64,000 bases of DNA. It comes from Pisolithus tinctorius (lineage: Eukaryota; Basidiomycota; Agaricomycetes; Boletales; Pisolithaceae). The position numbers and the translations under genes were made by a program. The notes below the pieces were generated by a model. The model was not told the origin of the DNA, ran no database searches, and saw only the letters and a list, made by a program, of their open reading frames with translations. The stretch is taken from positions 35,686 through 99,685 of the forward strand of contig JANFAH010000117.1 of NCBI GenBank assembly GCA_024663395.1, given 5' to 3'. This document shows, in pieces, positions 15,638 to 28,131 of the stretch (positions are counted from its first letter, which is position 1; each line of letters opens with the position of its first letter).

Positions 15638-17725
15638 ATGTCTGACTTCCATCTCGTTGATCCTCAAGGTTGGGAGTATGACCTCCAGTCTGTGCGCTCT
15701 TTCTCCTACTGCGCTTACCGCATGATTGATCTCTCTTCCCCGCGTGCACAGGTACATTCGGCCTACATGGGTTACTTCCAACTGCACAGCGTCCCATGGT
15801 ACGTTTCTCACAAATTCCATCTCCTCCCTTTTCTGCCATGCAATAGCTCACGATGGGCCCCGCTACCCTCTGCGTGGGTCAACACAGGTACGATCGATCG
15901 TGGGGTCACTTATTCGAAACATTCGAGCAGTTCCTCACGTTCTCCTGGCCCGTGATCACGGTGACCGATGCGCGTACCGGGCGTGCGCACATCGTAACCC
16001 GTCTAACATCCATCGGAGCATTCCTTAAGATGATACGAACCAGGTAACGAACAATCATCCTTCTTCATTTGCGATCCTACCGTCCCTAACGTCCGCCGTC
16101 CCATGCGTCCCACGCGTTCATGTACGTAGGTTCGGTGAGACGCTCCCCCAAATCGACAATATGCTCAAGGTCACGCCTTCCGAAACCGTGCAACGTCACT
16201 TACGAAACGTAAACGACTGGACCACCTACAAGAAATTACATGCAACACTTCCCGCCGTCGCACTTTCCGCCTTTCGGGCACGCGTGCGTAGTGGAGACCC
16301 GCAGGCCATACGTTCGCTATGGGCAAGTCGGGATAAAACCTTCCTTGCTGTTGGGTTTATGTGGTCGGAACGGAATAGCCAGTCGTGTTTAGAGTGGGGA
16401 TACGCCACTGTGCGGTGCGGACACCTTGATGGGTAAATGAGACGCTGTCGACCTCAGCGCCTAGATATCATTGTTGTGCTGGTGCTTACTTCAGACATTA
16501 GATTAGGTGCTTGGCCACCTGTGCCAGGGACAAATTACCGGTAGGTCGGAGCAGCCTCTGTGCATGCCTTCGCAAGTCGGACGCTCACGTGGAAGCCGAC
16601 AGAAAAGGTCACTACGTCATCGCCGAGTACGCGGACAAAGTTGTTAACAGGCTCAACCCAAACTACCCATGGATGGTGCGCCAACCCTTTCTCTTATCTC
16701 AACTACCCAGCCAAAACTAACTAACTCGAACCCCCCACCTACAGTATGCAGTGAGTCTGTTGGCAGAAGTATCAGCGAGATTACAGCGGGTTGATGCCTG
16801 ATCCTGCACTTCCTACAATCACTGCAGTTTGGCGAGAGCCAAGTAATCCCCAAAGCGAAACTACCTCGGATCATCCAGTCCGTAATCAGGTGTGTCTACA
16901 TGACAGGGACAGCTGCATTCCCATCACATTGCTAACTCTCCACAGTAGCCTCGTTAGCCCGGATACGGAAACCTCGGCCAACAATCTCATTCTGGTCGGA
17001 CATGGTGTGCAGGTTGACATCCAACGTCTCGAAGAGATGAAAATCAGTACGTCATCGTACAGATCTCGCCTTTGCGGTCTCCGAATTGAGACAATGACCC
17101 GTCCACCTCAGAGCTACCGCATAACACACTCGTGATCGATACTGCAACCCTTCAACGCACGTTATCCGGCAGCACACAAATGCCGTCCAAACACCATTCT
17201 CCACGGCCTAACATTGCTATGCTTCTCCATTCCCTCGGAATACAGCCCCCCTGCGTGCTAAATAACGCGGGGAACGATGCGTTTATGGCGTTGTATGCAT
17301 TCCAGCGTATGGTGGATCCCGACAGCCTGGCAAAGGATATGGTGTCCACGACGCGACAAGGCACGGCACACCAGGGGCTTGTGCCCTCGCCCCAGACATC
17401 GGGGCTGCACGTGCCTATGTCTAATGTCTGTAGTCTTCAGGTGCACCCTTCGATGCTTGCCACGCGGTCGTCACATGTCGGTGTTCCAAACGGTTTGCAT
17501 GGCATGGTGGGTGAGGTAGAGAAACTGTCCCTAACGAGTCCTATATCACCTCTGTTGCTCCCTGTTGCGGATGGGAATGGGCACGGGCAAGTCGGCAGAG
17601 ATGGAAGCCTGCGTGGCGGAAGAGGTAGCGCGCGGGATAGCTGTGCTTCGCCATTGGGTATGTCTGCTGCCGACGACTTCAACAGAGAGGGATCTCGGAG
17701 AGGAAAAGGAAAGCGTGCGCAGTAA
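15638..17725 (+). CDS. Gfd2/YDR514C-like protein with degenerate DEDDh exonuclease (RNase H-like) domain
   Basis: Nine exons: 15638-15798, 15888-16043, 16130-16432, 16502-16540, 16603-16675, 16745-16750, 16828-16889, 16946-17046 and 17112-17725. They total 1515 nt and 504 residues with all phases closed. Exon 6 is a 6-nt micro-exon (Tyr-Ala). Recognition rests on the block order 'WSERN..CLEWGYA', 'GHYVIAEYADKVVN', 'FGESQVIPKAKLP', 'LILVGHGVQVDIQRL', 'LVIDT', 'NNAGNDAFMALYAFQ', which is the Gfd2/YDR514C C-terminal DEDDh fold. The expected first acidic pair (Asp-x-Glu) is replaced in 'AVGFMWSE', and the expected His of the third motif is Asn in 'LNNAGND', so nuclease activity is doubtful. The last ~90 residues are low-complexity and basic. 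The family comparison is from memory. Confidence 0.75.
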
Positions 17726-17969
17726 GGGGCTATAACGCATATTCGCCAGTTCCGTCACAAGAACTAGAGCCAGGAGCGGTTACTATTGGAATAGGGAGTC
17801 AAGTAATTTACCTCGAACTGTATAATCGGATTTAGTATCATATTTACATTTAACCTTGCTTTCGGTTCGCTGGAATATACGGTCGATGTTAGATCCTTGG
17901 GACCAGGTGGATCGGGACATTTCCTGACCACAAACTTCAGATCCCCAATTATCCAGTGACTTCTCCTAC

Positions 17970-18556
17970 ACTTCAGGTACCAACCACCATGTGGCCGAGG
18001 GCAGTCATCGATTTGACAGCGACTATTTTGGGCCCTACAACAAACTTCTTCATACACTCTTTCCCCCTGCCAGCGATTTCGCAGTCGGGCCCGTGTTCTT
18101 CCAGGATTCCCTACAGACTCCTGTCACCGCCGTGTTCGAAATGTTTCTGGTGGACAAACCACTTTAATCCTGGAGTTGAGGGTTCCAAGCGACCGTGATC
18201 TTCCGTCAACACGTCAGGTGGTGGACGAGGAGATCAGAAATCGCATGCACGATATGGCTGGTAAGTGATTGTATTCAAATGCTGTCCGCCATCTAAACAT
18301 GTATTTTCAGTCGCCTGCCCCTTGGAGACACTTCACGTCATCAGTGCGTTGGGAACGAAGTTATGCTTTTGCAGCCTAGACACGGTGTAGCTCTGCAGAG
18401 ATTGTACCCGCTGCCATCTCACACCACCCTACTGAGATGAACGACCCTGCACCGGCTGATCGTTGGGATTGTGACATCTTGGAGCCTGCTGGTGAGGAGT
18501 GATCGCGTCTCATTGCAAATCAGATCATGGAAGAGTGTGCGGCTCTCAACATGTAA
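17970..18556 (+). pseudogene. Decayed copy of an agaric-specific uncharacterised protein
   Basis: Readable fragments in shifting frames follow one another in the order of a protein family common in agarics. The first is 'HRFDSDYFGPYNKLLHTLFP..', then 'VFEMFLVDKPL' up to an in-frame stop at about 18165, then 'LELRVPSDRDLPSTRQVVDE' in another frame. An intron-like GTAAGT follows, then 'PLETLHVISALGTKLCF', then 'IVPAAISHHPTEM' and 'ADRWDCDILEPAGE' in a further frame, ending with 'IMEECAALNM' and a stop. At least two frameshifts and one stop break it. The function of the family is unknown to me. Confidence 0.65.
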
Positions 18557-18939
18557 TGGTTGATTCAGCTGGGCATGTGTATGAAAGGGTATGTAATGAT
18601 GCAAATTAGATCAATGTGTGGGGATGGATGTGTCCTTTCCTTCTAACTGCTCAACGCACCGCGTTTGTTCTTTGCACACCCTCTTATATCACTCTCGTAC
18701 AAATGGCATCCTCCTGCCCGCCCTCATCTCCTGTCTCCTCTCCTCACCCAACACACTGCTAAATCGAAACTCTCAAGAGGAAAACTCGAAATTAGATGGG
18801 TGCCAGTGCTGGGGATGCGAACGGGGACGTCACCCTTGAGGTCTCTGGGTACCAAGTGTTGAAGAGGCGGGAGGGGAAATATAGGGCAGGAGCATCGAGC
18901 TGAGTCCACCCCTTCAGTCATTTTTGAGCTCTTCACAGC

Positions 18940-20448
18940 ACTGACTGTATCACTCCCACGACCAACGCCAAAGTGCGTCTCTCTTTCTCTACTTACCCTT
19001 CTAATGAACTCCTCCGACTTCCACCTACACAAATATTTGGGGGTCCTCTCAAAAATTCCATGTCAAATGCTTCGACATCTCGCACGCAGAAGGAACCAAG
19101 GCGGATCCTCCGATCGTATACCCCTCGTTCCGTTCCGTACCAACGACTCCGACCAACTGCTCGCTTCCACACAAACGACCCAAGACTACTGTGATGTTGT
19201 CGATCTGAATCTAGGATGTCCTCGGGAGATTGCGAGGTCTGACCACCATGGATCGTTTTTGCAGGGTGAGTGGGACTTGACCCATAAGTTATGTGTGTTC
19301 TCATCGCCTTTCCCTTACAACGTTTTTGGTGATAGCAAAGTGTTCTATATCCTTTTGAATACACGCACCACAATTAACACGCCCCGTACCCACCTCAAAG
19401 TTCCCGTGACAGTCAAATTCCGAGTTTTTCCCTCAACCGAAAAACTGTCGCCTACGCACGGATGCTTGAAAACGCGGGCGCCCAAATCCTTGCATGTCAC
19501 GGCCGCATCCGTGAACAGCGTGGTCATGACTCCGGTCTCGCAGATTGGTGCAAAATTCGCGCCGTCAAAGAGGCGGTATCAGTTCCCGTATTTGCGGATG
19601 GAAACATCTCGTATTGGGAGGACGTTCACACCTTGCTGCGTCCGGTACTACCACTAGCGCCCTGACAAAAGGGTCATGTAGAGAGTGGATCTACGCACTC
19701 CATGCGGAGTTGGCGTTGGAATATTTGGGTATTGTCAGGTGTCTCGAGATGAAGACGGCGTTGAGCACTGTCAAGGGCCACCTGTTCAAATTAATGCGAC
19801 CCGCTTTGAGCCGAGAAAGACACTTACGAGAGGCTGAGTAGAATTGGTGGACCAGATGCTATAGATCAATATATCGAAGTCATAGAGGAGATGAGGGACC
19901 GGTGGTCGTTTGGAATGATTTTCTCTACTAACCGCATCCCTTCCCGTCTTGCGTGGTCTCGGATAGTGCGATGAAGTGGAAGCAACAGGAAAGACTGACG
20001 AGCTTGTAACGATTGAACCTACGATAGGGCTCAGAGTACTTCTCCACTGGCTCGCGCAACCCTACTTCCGCCCATTGACTCACCTGCGTCAGGTAGATCC
20101 CGAAGGTAAGCTCGTTAGCTGCCTCCTCTTCATACTGCACCGATGAGTGAGTTAATGAGCACAGCACTACAACCACAACAGCAACCACTATCGATGCCGC
20201 TGCCGCCCCAATTCACTAACGCTCTCGTCAAGAACGGGGATGATCTAGATCGATCAAAACATGTGCATCTGCGAGACCCTGTTACTCTTCTTATGAGAGA
20301 GGACTGGGAATCAGTGTCGTGTACCAGGCGACGCGAAAGAGTATTTTGCAATGGGACATGGTTTATCTACCATATTCAACATTCAGTCATTTGCATTAGG
20401 CTCCACTCGTGCTGATATAGTGCGGATCGCGTTGCGTGAGGGCGAGAC
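18940..20448 (+). pseudogene. DUS1: Decayed duplicate of tRNA-dihydrouridine synthase DUS1
   Basis: The stretch is a diverged copy of the intact DUS1 block at 29041-30625. Aligned by eye it retains '[15 protein letters not shown]', '[10 protein letters not shown]', '[11 protein letters not shown]', '[14 protein letters not shown]' and '[16 protein letters not shown]', but in several frames. It lacks the equivalent of the first two exons. It also carries a deletion of about 75 bases around 19630 that removes the '[15 protein letters not shown]' part, plus many small indels. The copy runs on through the DUS1 C-terminal exons and about 120 bases of 3' flank, ending close to the convergent ubiquilin stop. 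Confidence 0.85.
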
Positions 20449-20612
20449 CGACCACGTACCAAGCGTGATAGAATATCAGCGCGACACAGCCATATACAGT
20501 AGCGCAAGAACGACGCTCACTCTCGCACTCCCATACTATAGCATCAATCACTAGGGAAGTAGCGTAGCACTTCCAGATAGAAACATTGATCACATATAAC
20601 TTGGCGAATAAC

Positions 20613-22177
20613 CTACAAACCCCCACCGCTGAAGATGTACTCTATGGCAGCTTGGACATTACCACCTGTCGCCAACAGCGCTCTCACGTTTTGTGAGGCA
20701 TTGGTGAATCCCATCTCCTGAAGTTGCTGTGATGATGCATTGTCAGTGGACATGAGAAGAGGGAAAGAGGGGAGACGAAGGGAGGTGTGGAACAAACCTG
20801 GAGCTGGACTTGGAACCTCTCCTCAGGCGGCCGTGTATCTGCTGGAGTCGGTGGTATGCCTGCGCCTGCGCCAAAAGAACCACCGCCCGTTCCTCCCGCC
20901 AGAATCTGTTGCATAAGTGCGGCGTTGAGGATCGGGTTGGCACCAATGCCAGGACTTGGTGACTGTGGCATTCCGCCGAAAAGACTGAACGGGGGTGGCT
21001 GACGTTGTTGCTGTTGTTGCTGGCCGGTAGAAGGTGTGGACGCAGGTGTTGCCCCTGTTGAAGGGGTACCAGGTGCAGGGAAGGAGGATTGAGCGCCGCT
21101 CCCACTACCGCCAAAAGCTCCGAACGGCACACCGCCGAGTCCCGTGCCGTGGAGGGCCGCCGACATCTGCAGCATCGATCTTAACATCTCTGGATTTGCC
21201 CTGGATCGATAACGTTAGTCACACACGTCCTACCGACCAGCTAGACGTATGGGAACTAATGGAATGTCACACACAACATCTGCCTGAATCGTTCACTTTG
21301 AAATATCTCTCTGACTTGGGGTCCCATTGCGGCAAGTTGTGGGTTAGACGCGATGACTTGGTCGAGGACGGCGGGATTGGACATGACACTGGACATTTGT
21401 TGGAAGAATTCGGGGGAGCCCATCATGCTTTGCATCTTTTTGTGTTTTCGAAATGGATGCAACGTACATGTGTCGAACGAGAATATGAATGACGAGATAT
21501 GGCGCATCGACATTTAGCGATATGGACGTAGGGGTATGCGGCAAAGGTACCACGCACCATGTTGGGATCGTTGGGATTAAGGCCCATATCTGCAAAGGGG
21601 TTGAAACCCGCCAGCGCACCAAATCCGAGATGGCTGTTTAATTGGGTGAGTGGGTCATGCGGGTTTTGGCCAGCTTGCATCGTTGGGAGGGCTGGCGGTG
21701 CAGTAGAGGGTTGGTTGGTTGGGCCACTGGATCGGGCTGCACCTTTGACCATGTGGATGGTGTGCGATGACTGGATTTTGTATACTGAGAGAAGATCCTC
21801 GTCCTGGGGGTGTCGCAAATGATTAATGAGCCCCGGGAGTCAGGCGAAGGAAATGGCAACGCAAACCTTCAATACTCTACCTATCGTCCATTTGGACCAT
21901 TGAAAAATGCGATGAGCGAAGACAACGGGGGGCCGAGGAGCAAGAGGACAAATACCTGAATAGATCAGTCTTTGTCTGTCAGCTTCGACATCTGACTTGG
22001 CGGCGATGGCTTGTTTGAGGTCGCGCACGGTCTTGTCCGTGGCGATAGAAATCTGGAGCTTGAGCTCGTTGGGGCCTGCCGGAAGATAAGCGACTTACTA
22101 CCGAGACGAATGTTTATGTGGTACTTACCTTTGACGTTGATCTGAATCTCGGACGAGGCTTGAGTTGAGTCGGCCAT
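20613..22177 (-). CDS. DSK2: Ubiquilin (DSK2-type UBL-UBA shuttle factor)
   Basis: Seven exons (22177-22129, 22075-21956, 21880-21867, 21803-21558, 21435-21275, 21200-20798, 20726-20613) give 368 residues, all in phase. Exon 3 is 14 nt. The N-terminal ubiquitin-like domain runs to about residue 80 ('TVRDLKQAIAAKSDVEADRQ', 'YKIQSSHTIHMVKG'). A Pro/Gln linker follows, then an STI1-type helical repeat ('MGSPEFFQQMSSVMSNPAVL', 'ANPEMLRSMLQMS'), a Gly/Pro/Gln-rich stretch and a C-terminal UBA ('LQEMGFTNASQNVRALLATG'). It delivers ubiquitinated proteins to the proteasome. The start lies 127 bases from the divergent hydrolase gene, so the two share a promoter region. Intact. Confidence 0.95.
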
Positions 22178-22304
22178 GGTTGTTGTCAGTTGTGTGAGGG
22201 GAGGTGGGGGCCGGCGACGTCAGCGTCTGTGGCAAGTATATATCGGATTAAAATGCAAGTACACACTGCATAGTACCGAGATCTTATCTGCGTCGACATC
22301 GAAC

Positions 22305-23637
22305 ATGGCCGACACACTCACAGACCACTGCTTCGCTACCGTCCAGCACGCCGGTACGCCTACTGGTCGGCGCATCGACATCGACGTCGGCGGCGCATCC
22401 GTTCCTACTTACCTCGCTGAACCCTCAGACTCTGGTCCCGACGGCTCGCCGCGCAAGATTATCCTTTACTTCTCAGACGTATTCGGACCTTTCTATCTCA
22501 ACAGCCAACTCCTCCAGGATTACTTTGCAACGCAGGGTGAGTTATCCTTCTCTCCCTCCGTCGCAGCGAGGGGAACAAGGTGCTGCCGCGCGCTACCAAT
22601 GCGTTTCCGCCTGCGCGGGTGATCCTAACCGTGTCCACTGCTCCCAACAGGTTTCACTGTCCTCGGCATCGACTACTTCTTCGGTGACTCCTACGCTCTC
22701 CATGTTAACGACCCTAATTTCGATCGTCCGACATGGAGAGAGAAATCAGTCAACCAAGCTAAGACATTCATACCTGGTTGGGTGGATGCTATCAAGCAGA
22801 GGTATGGTGCGTCAACATAACTTCTTCTGCCCTTGCCTCACATGCCAACCAACCGGATCTGTTGCTGATAACTTCCCCTTCTGCTCGACAGGAACTGAGG
22901 GTGTCAAATATTTTGCCGCGGGTGCGTCTCATATCAAACAATAGTTCCAGTACGATTACTCTCTGTCGATTACCTGACGTACTTTACAGGCTACTGTTTT
23001 GGTGCGCCATATGTCTTTGATCAGGGTGAAACCGGTCTACTCGCGGCGGGTACATACACCTCAACGCTTACCGATAGACGTTTGACTCTGACAACCTATG
23101 CACTGTAGCTGCCGTTGCACATCCCACGGCGTTAACAGTTGACTCTGTGTCGAAAAGCAGCAGTAAGAAATACCGTACCTCTGAACCTACCATATCTCAC
23201 TTCACCCACACCACTCTCGCTCTTTCCTGGCCCATCAGCACCAGTCCTATTCTCTTGCGCAGGTACATACATTCCTTCCCCTCCAATGGGACATGGACCA
23301 TACTCACTGCACCCAGACATTGACAATGCATTCAAACCTGACTTGCGCCGCTCAGTCGAGGATGTGTTGTCCGCGAAGAAAGTGACGTACTATTTCCAGA
23401 TTTTCAGCGGTGTCTCGCACGGGTTCGCCACTCGTGCGGATCCGAGTGTGGAAACTCAGCGTGGGTGTCTCTTTTCTTTTTGTGATTTGCTCTCTTTTGT
23501 TCTTTGTACTTAGTTCTCAATTCTGATTCTCTCCTTTTGTATGGATCCAACAACCACACTCACATTTCTCCTTAGGTTGGGCAAAAGAGGAATGCGCCAG
23601 GAGTGTTGTACAGTGGTTCAAACGGTTCTCAGTGTAA
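22305..23637 (+). CDS. Dienelactone hydrolase-family protein
   Basis: Eight exons: 22305-22536, 22651-22806, 22892-22921, 22990-23049, 23109-23162, 23239-23262, 23317-23460 and 23576-23637. They total 762 nt and 253 residues in phase. It is an alpha/beta hydrolase. The nucleophile Cys lies in 'GYCFGAPY', an Asp in 'FSCADIDNAF' and the His in 'FSGVSHGFATR', the expected Cys-Asp-His order. The usual 'YFSDVFG', 'GIDYFFGD' and C-terminal 'WAKEECARSVVQWFKRF' are present. The fourth exon donor was set at 23050 because this restores the normal spacing before 'AVAHPTAL'. These enzymes hydrolyse dienelactones in aromatic degradation, but fungal members have broad or unknown substrates. Intact. Confidence 0.88.
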
Positions 23638-24031
23638 TTGCACGTGTAGGCAAGACTTCCCTCCTACTTTTCATAGATGTCACCCTGTTGCATTCTTATT
23701 TCTTGACGTTCGCTACGGATCGGAATGTATGATATGGTTACGTCCCTTTCCGTCCAAATCTCGACGTAGGGTCCACGGCGTTCAATGTGGAGATATACAT
23801 AAATGTAGCAAACGTATACGGGGCTGATACCAAGTTGATGTTCGTGGTTCATCAAGTTCAGGTCGAGACAAATCGACCGTCAGGGGGACGACATATGTTC
23901 TTGGCTTTCGGTACGCATCACCCCACTTGTCCGTAAATTTGTAGTGGAGGTATCACCGTTTATCGAGTGAAGTGGAGTGGGTATGAAATGAAACGCGGGG
24001 CGGGTGGCGGAAGGTGAACTGGGGGGATGCA

Positions 24032-25064
24032 TCAACCGATCTCCGTACCATCCATCTTAATGCTGATCTTAATGGGAAAAGGTGATATACCCGTCGCATT
24101 GGTGATTAGGGGTACAGCCGTACGTCCGCGTTCGGATGATGTATAGGTGAGTATGGTGTGCAATGTTTTAGAAAGTGTGGACGCGAGCGTTGTATCGAAA
24201 TCTTATTGGTGCGGAGAGTGGAGTGCGTCGGTGAATCGAAACACAAGCAGATACAGAGAGTAAGGCGTACCTTTATCTGATTTAGGCTGTCTCATTTCTC
24301 CGTTGACAATCCTAGACATGAAGGATAAGGACGACGTGAGGTACTCGATAATGAGATGGATGGATTGATGAAGGGAGTGAGAGGATCAGACTTGCCATTG
24401 TTCCCATGGAACGTCCTCTTCGCCCATATATACTTGGAACCAGGACTTTTTTGGCCGTTTTTCGGAAAATGTAACCAGAATCTGGTCGTTCGTATGGTTG
24501 ACGGTGCGGGCGCATATAGAAGTAGATCGGCATCGTGAATGGCCACGGAGGGAAAGGAAAGAGGAAAGGAGCTCAGGGAGAGATGACATACCTGACCACG
24601 CTTATTGGTACTCGTACCGTTCTCTATGGCTTTCCAGAAGACATCTACTTTGTCGTTGATAAGCTGTTCCATCTCGGAGTCTGCTACGCCAGGCTGTGTG
24701 CTCGCAGATCAGTCGCTGCTTTATCTCATTCTATACTCGGGGAATGGGGAACAGAGTCCACGGAACCGCGATGAAACAAGCTTAAGAGAGCAGAATGGGG
24801 ACGATATGACAACAGGGAGGAAGAGAGAATGGAAAGAAGGACGACTACGTACCACAGTGACGTCTAACACCTCATATGTTTTTGGTTTCACCGTGCCAAA
24901 TAATCTATGAAACAAGATCGCATGAAGGATGGCGCGGAGAACTTCTTTGGCGCTGCGCCTGTCGAGGACCTGTGTGTTGCAGAGGGTCTGGGTGAGGCCT
25001 GTGTGACTTGCAGAGAACGGGCCCGCGCACTTACGATGTCGATCGTTATGGTGGGGGTGCTCAT
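24032..25064 (-). CDS. ATG101: Autophagy-initiation protein ATG101
   Basis: Six exons (25064-25035, 24969-24853, 24693-24592, 24481-24396, 24311-24271, 24201-24032) give 181 residues in phase. ATG101 is a HORMA-fold partner of Atg13 in the Atg1/ULK complex of non-Saccharomyces fungi and animals. Matching blocks are 'AILHAILFHRLFGTVKPKTYE', 'DKVDVFWKAIENG', 'VTFSEKRPKKSWFQVYMGEE', 'DVPWEQW', 'LTYTSSERGR' and 'PLITNATGISPFPIKISI'. The Trp-Phe-containing segment needed for downstream recruitment is present. The intron 24395-24312 has a GC donor (TG|GCAAGT) and splits the Trp codon; without it the frame stops. The gene converges with the hydrolase gene at their 3' ends. Confidence 0.92.
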
Positions 25065-26631
25065 GGCCAGACTGCTGAGAACAGGCGATGTTGTTAGTTA
25101 TGACCAGATATGCGCTGGTGACAATCTGAGTGCCCTTCCTACTCTCGCACGAAATTATGTACAGTGCGATGTGGTGAATCCGATACACCTCCCGCAAGCA
25201 CCCTCACTGCCCGACGAACCTATTTCACCCGAGGATAATAACAGTGCTGCATACCCAAGCCGGATCAGTACCCACGTATCCACAACGCAATCCCAAAAGA
25301 TTCTGTTACTCGCTCAGAAATGAAAGCAGGCTTGGAAGCCCACTGTATGTGTTTCTCTGTTCGCAGACGCACCGATTCAACAACACCCGACATGGACGGT
25401 GCGCCAGCTCACTCACCCTTTCAGGGACCCCAGACCATATGGAAAGACGTTCCTAAGCAAACGTTCTTAAAACACCCTTCGCCTTCAGAGCGCAATCTGC
25501 GCCTAACCTAATCACCTCTCAACACGCTGTCTGTGGCACCTTCCTCTCTGCAAGGAAGACCTAGGTAGAGTCGACCATGTTAACATACTCATGTTCTTCC
25601 AAAGAAAGCTCTCCCGCATGCCTGGACGCTGTCTTACCACCCCTCAAATAACTTATACTCCTGGTGCAATGACAGCCAACGCTGACATTGTCATCCCCCT
25701 TGCACTTGTGCCCGGCTAACGGGGACGGTAGTACCTATGCTATGGGGCAAGACATTTATCGGTACACTGGTCACGCTTTAACGGTCATTCGACCCACTGC
25801 CGCATGCGCGAGGTGGAGTAAAAAGCTTTCAGCTCCCGACTTACTCCAGCAGCTGACGTTCCTTGTATAACCGAAATGCACAGTGCAGCCATAGGGAACA
25901 TAATGGCTTGCGTGTAACGATGAATTAACTCGAGTAAGTGTGGGTAGAGAAAGGTTGACTCTGATAGGGGTGCTTGTCCCAGCCTGATGATCCACCCGAT
26001 CTCGTCTAGTAACACTAGCCTACAGTATTCGCGAGCGCAATATTTTCCTCCCGAAGAAACACAAACCCACAGATGCACAGTCGGCTTATTGATCATACGT
26101 CTGAGGTACACATTGAAATGGACTGAACATGACGGCGGAATAGAATGAAGGTATGGTATGTATTTGTATCGGATGACAAAAGTTCTCGTTCTGCTTCGGC
26201 TTCAGCGTAGCGAACGATAGTTAGGGGGAACGGTTGTATTCCGTAGAACCTTTGGTTTGCCTGGGGGAGACTGGAAAATGGCCTTCCCAAGTGTTGGGCA
26301 TGGAATTTGCACTCGAAGAAATTTACGGCAACAAGGGTTGGTGGTTGTATCACGAATCATGTACATGATCGCTCTCTCCGTACTGCGGCTAGAGAGGTGA
26401 TGGAAGACGTGACCATCTGGGGGTTTTGCGTCGACGTGCGCCATAGTATGATGCACGGCGACCGCTCAGAGTAAAACCCCGACGAACTGCACACCGAGTT
26501 TCTAAGGGCCAGGCCCAGCCTGGCGGAAGGGGGCTCGGCTTGGCCTAGCCGGGCCAAGAAAAACACCACAAATGATACAATTTACGCAAGATTAAGACAA
26601 TGCCAACTTCCACCTCAAACCCGACTCGGTT
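25065..26631. other. Intergenic region, no gene recognised
   Basis: About 1.6 kb between two minus-strand genes. It holds the ATG101 promoter and the 3' region of the EI24-like gene. A GC-rich stretch with inverted-repeat character lies at about 26505-26560 ('gggccaggcccagcctggc', 'ttggcctagccgggccaag'). No conserved protein signal was found. Confidence 0.45.
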
Positions 26632-28131
26632 CTACTGCATCTTCTCAGCATCCACAACAGAAGCATCCACTCCTTGTGATACATGCAAAGAAGCAAAATA
26701 ATGTTGCCGCTTTTCGAGGTCTGTGGGGGAATGTGGTCAGACAGAATAATCCGCAAAGAACTAGGAGGCCATAGGGGGAAGCCCGGTTTGCATGAACAAC
26801 AACTTACCGTGTGCCCACATGGCAGCGCCTATCCTATTAGATACCGTAAATATGAGCCCGACGATCGGTAACCCTTCCAGAAGGGCGGCAGTAAATCCAA
26901 ACACTGGATACGGTGTGTCGACAATCGCCAACGCGTTGGTAATAGTAAGTGCCAAGAACGAGCACCTCAACGGTGAAAAACACGTACGCCTGTAATCCCA
27001 TTTTCGTTCTTCGGTGAATACTGCGACCTCGTGGGGTGTCATCTTCTTGGCTTTGAAATACTGCAAAGTGTGAATATTTAGCCAAGAAGTATGAGAGACC
27101 CATACTGGCTGGTGAAGATACCGGGCTGTTTCCATGCTTTTGAGTGCCGCGACAGCAATGGTGCCCATGAATGGGTACAAAGACAATGAAATGATAATCA
27201 CTGGAAACCATAGGCAAATCAGCACCATCAGGGATCTGCTCCCACTCTCATCATCGAGCCCCGTCAATTATCAAACGACAACCACCTCCATGCACCACGG
27301 GTCATATGCACGTACCTTTCTTTACGACCACACCGATGATCCAAAGTCCAAACTTGTTGATCACGCGCAACGTCAAATCCTCCTCGATTACAGGAGGTAC
27401 TTCCCATTCTTCAACATATGGCTGCCAAAAATCCGGGCCTTTGCCCCGGGAAGTAACAGTTTGATCCCATACTCGTCTTCTTGCAACACGGATATTGCGC
27501 GAAAGGAAGAAGGTGAGTATGGCTGTGACTTGCGTGCCAATTAAAATCGCCGTCACATCTGGGAAATCGAGACAGGGAGTGAGCATAGCATATACCAATA
27601 TTGACAGTCATGTCAGCATGACGGAATAGATTGTCAAGGATGGAGACCAAGGAAGAGGATGAAGACACACAGGCGGTCATATTCAAGGGCAGCTTTATGC
27701 CCATGAATGTTTCTTCCGAAAGATCGGTAGCAGTTTTGGAGAGACGGGCCATGGATTTTGGATAGAATATCGATGAGGGGTGGTTCAGGAGTACACGAAC
27801 GAAGCGCTTTTGCACGTCATACGTGAAGCAGGTCTACGTATCCAAACGATATATTGAGTATATATTCTTCGGGGTGGTAGGTATACACCTGGAGAATGAC
27901 AGAATGAAGACGCACCCATATAAAACCGACAATTGCACCACGCCGTACGCCATGTTTGCATTTATCCCACGCAGGCTTGTAGAGAGACTTGTCGGTGAAT
28001 AGTCTATAGACGCCCACGATGACATAGGAAGGAGGGAAATTGAGTCGGAGCGTCGCATGTTGGAGGTTGTCTGGGACATCCGTGTCGGGTGGTGGAGGGA
28101 TGGGTCGTGGACGTGAGATGGTGGGGGACAT
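26632..28131 (-). CDS. EI24-domain membrane protein (Rrt8/Lds-like)
   Basis: Seven exons (28131-27916, 27833-27671, 27558-27316, 27200-27106, 27060-26988, 26903-26808, 26720-26632) give 324 residues in phase. The ATG at 28131 is the first in frame. Conserved blocks are 'SYVIVGVYRLFTDKSLYKPA', 'QVTAILTFFLSRNIRVARRR', 'SLYPFMGTIAVAALKSMETA', 'YFKAKKMT..EVAVF.EERKWDYR', 'FGFTAALLEGLPIVGLIF', 'NRIGAAMWAH' and 'DLEKRQHYFAS'. Several hydrophobic segments mark a multi-pass membrane protein. The family is related to EI24 and to yeast outer-spore-wall/lipid-droplet proteins; its biochemical role is not established. Intact. Confidence 0.82.

Noticed and set aside
24292..24672. A separate 126-codon minus-strand gene
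   Set aside because: It is ATG101 exon 3 read through its intron, so only part of it is coding.
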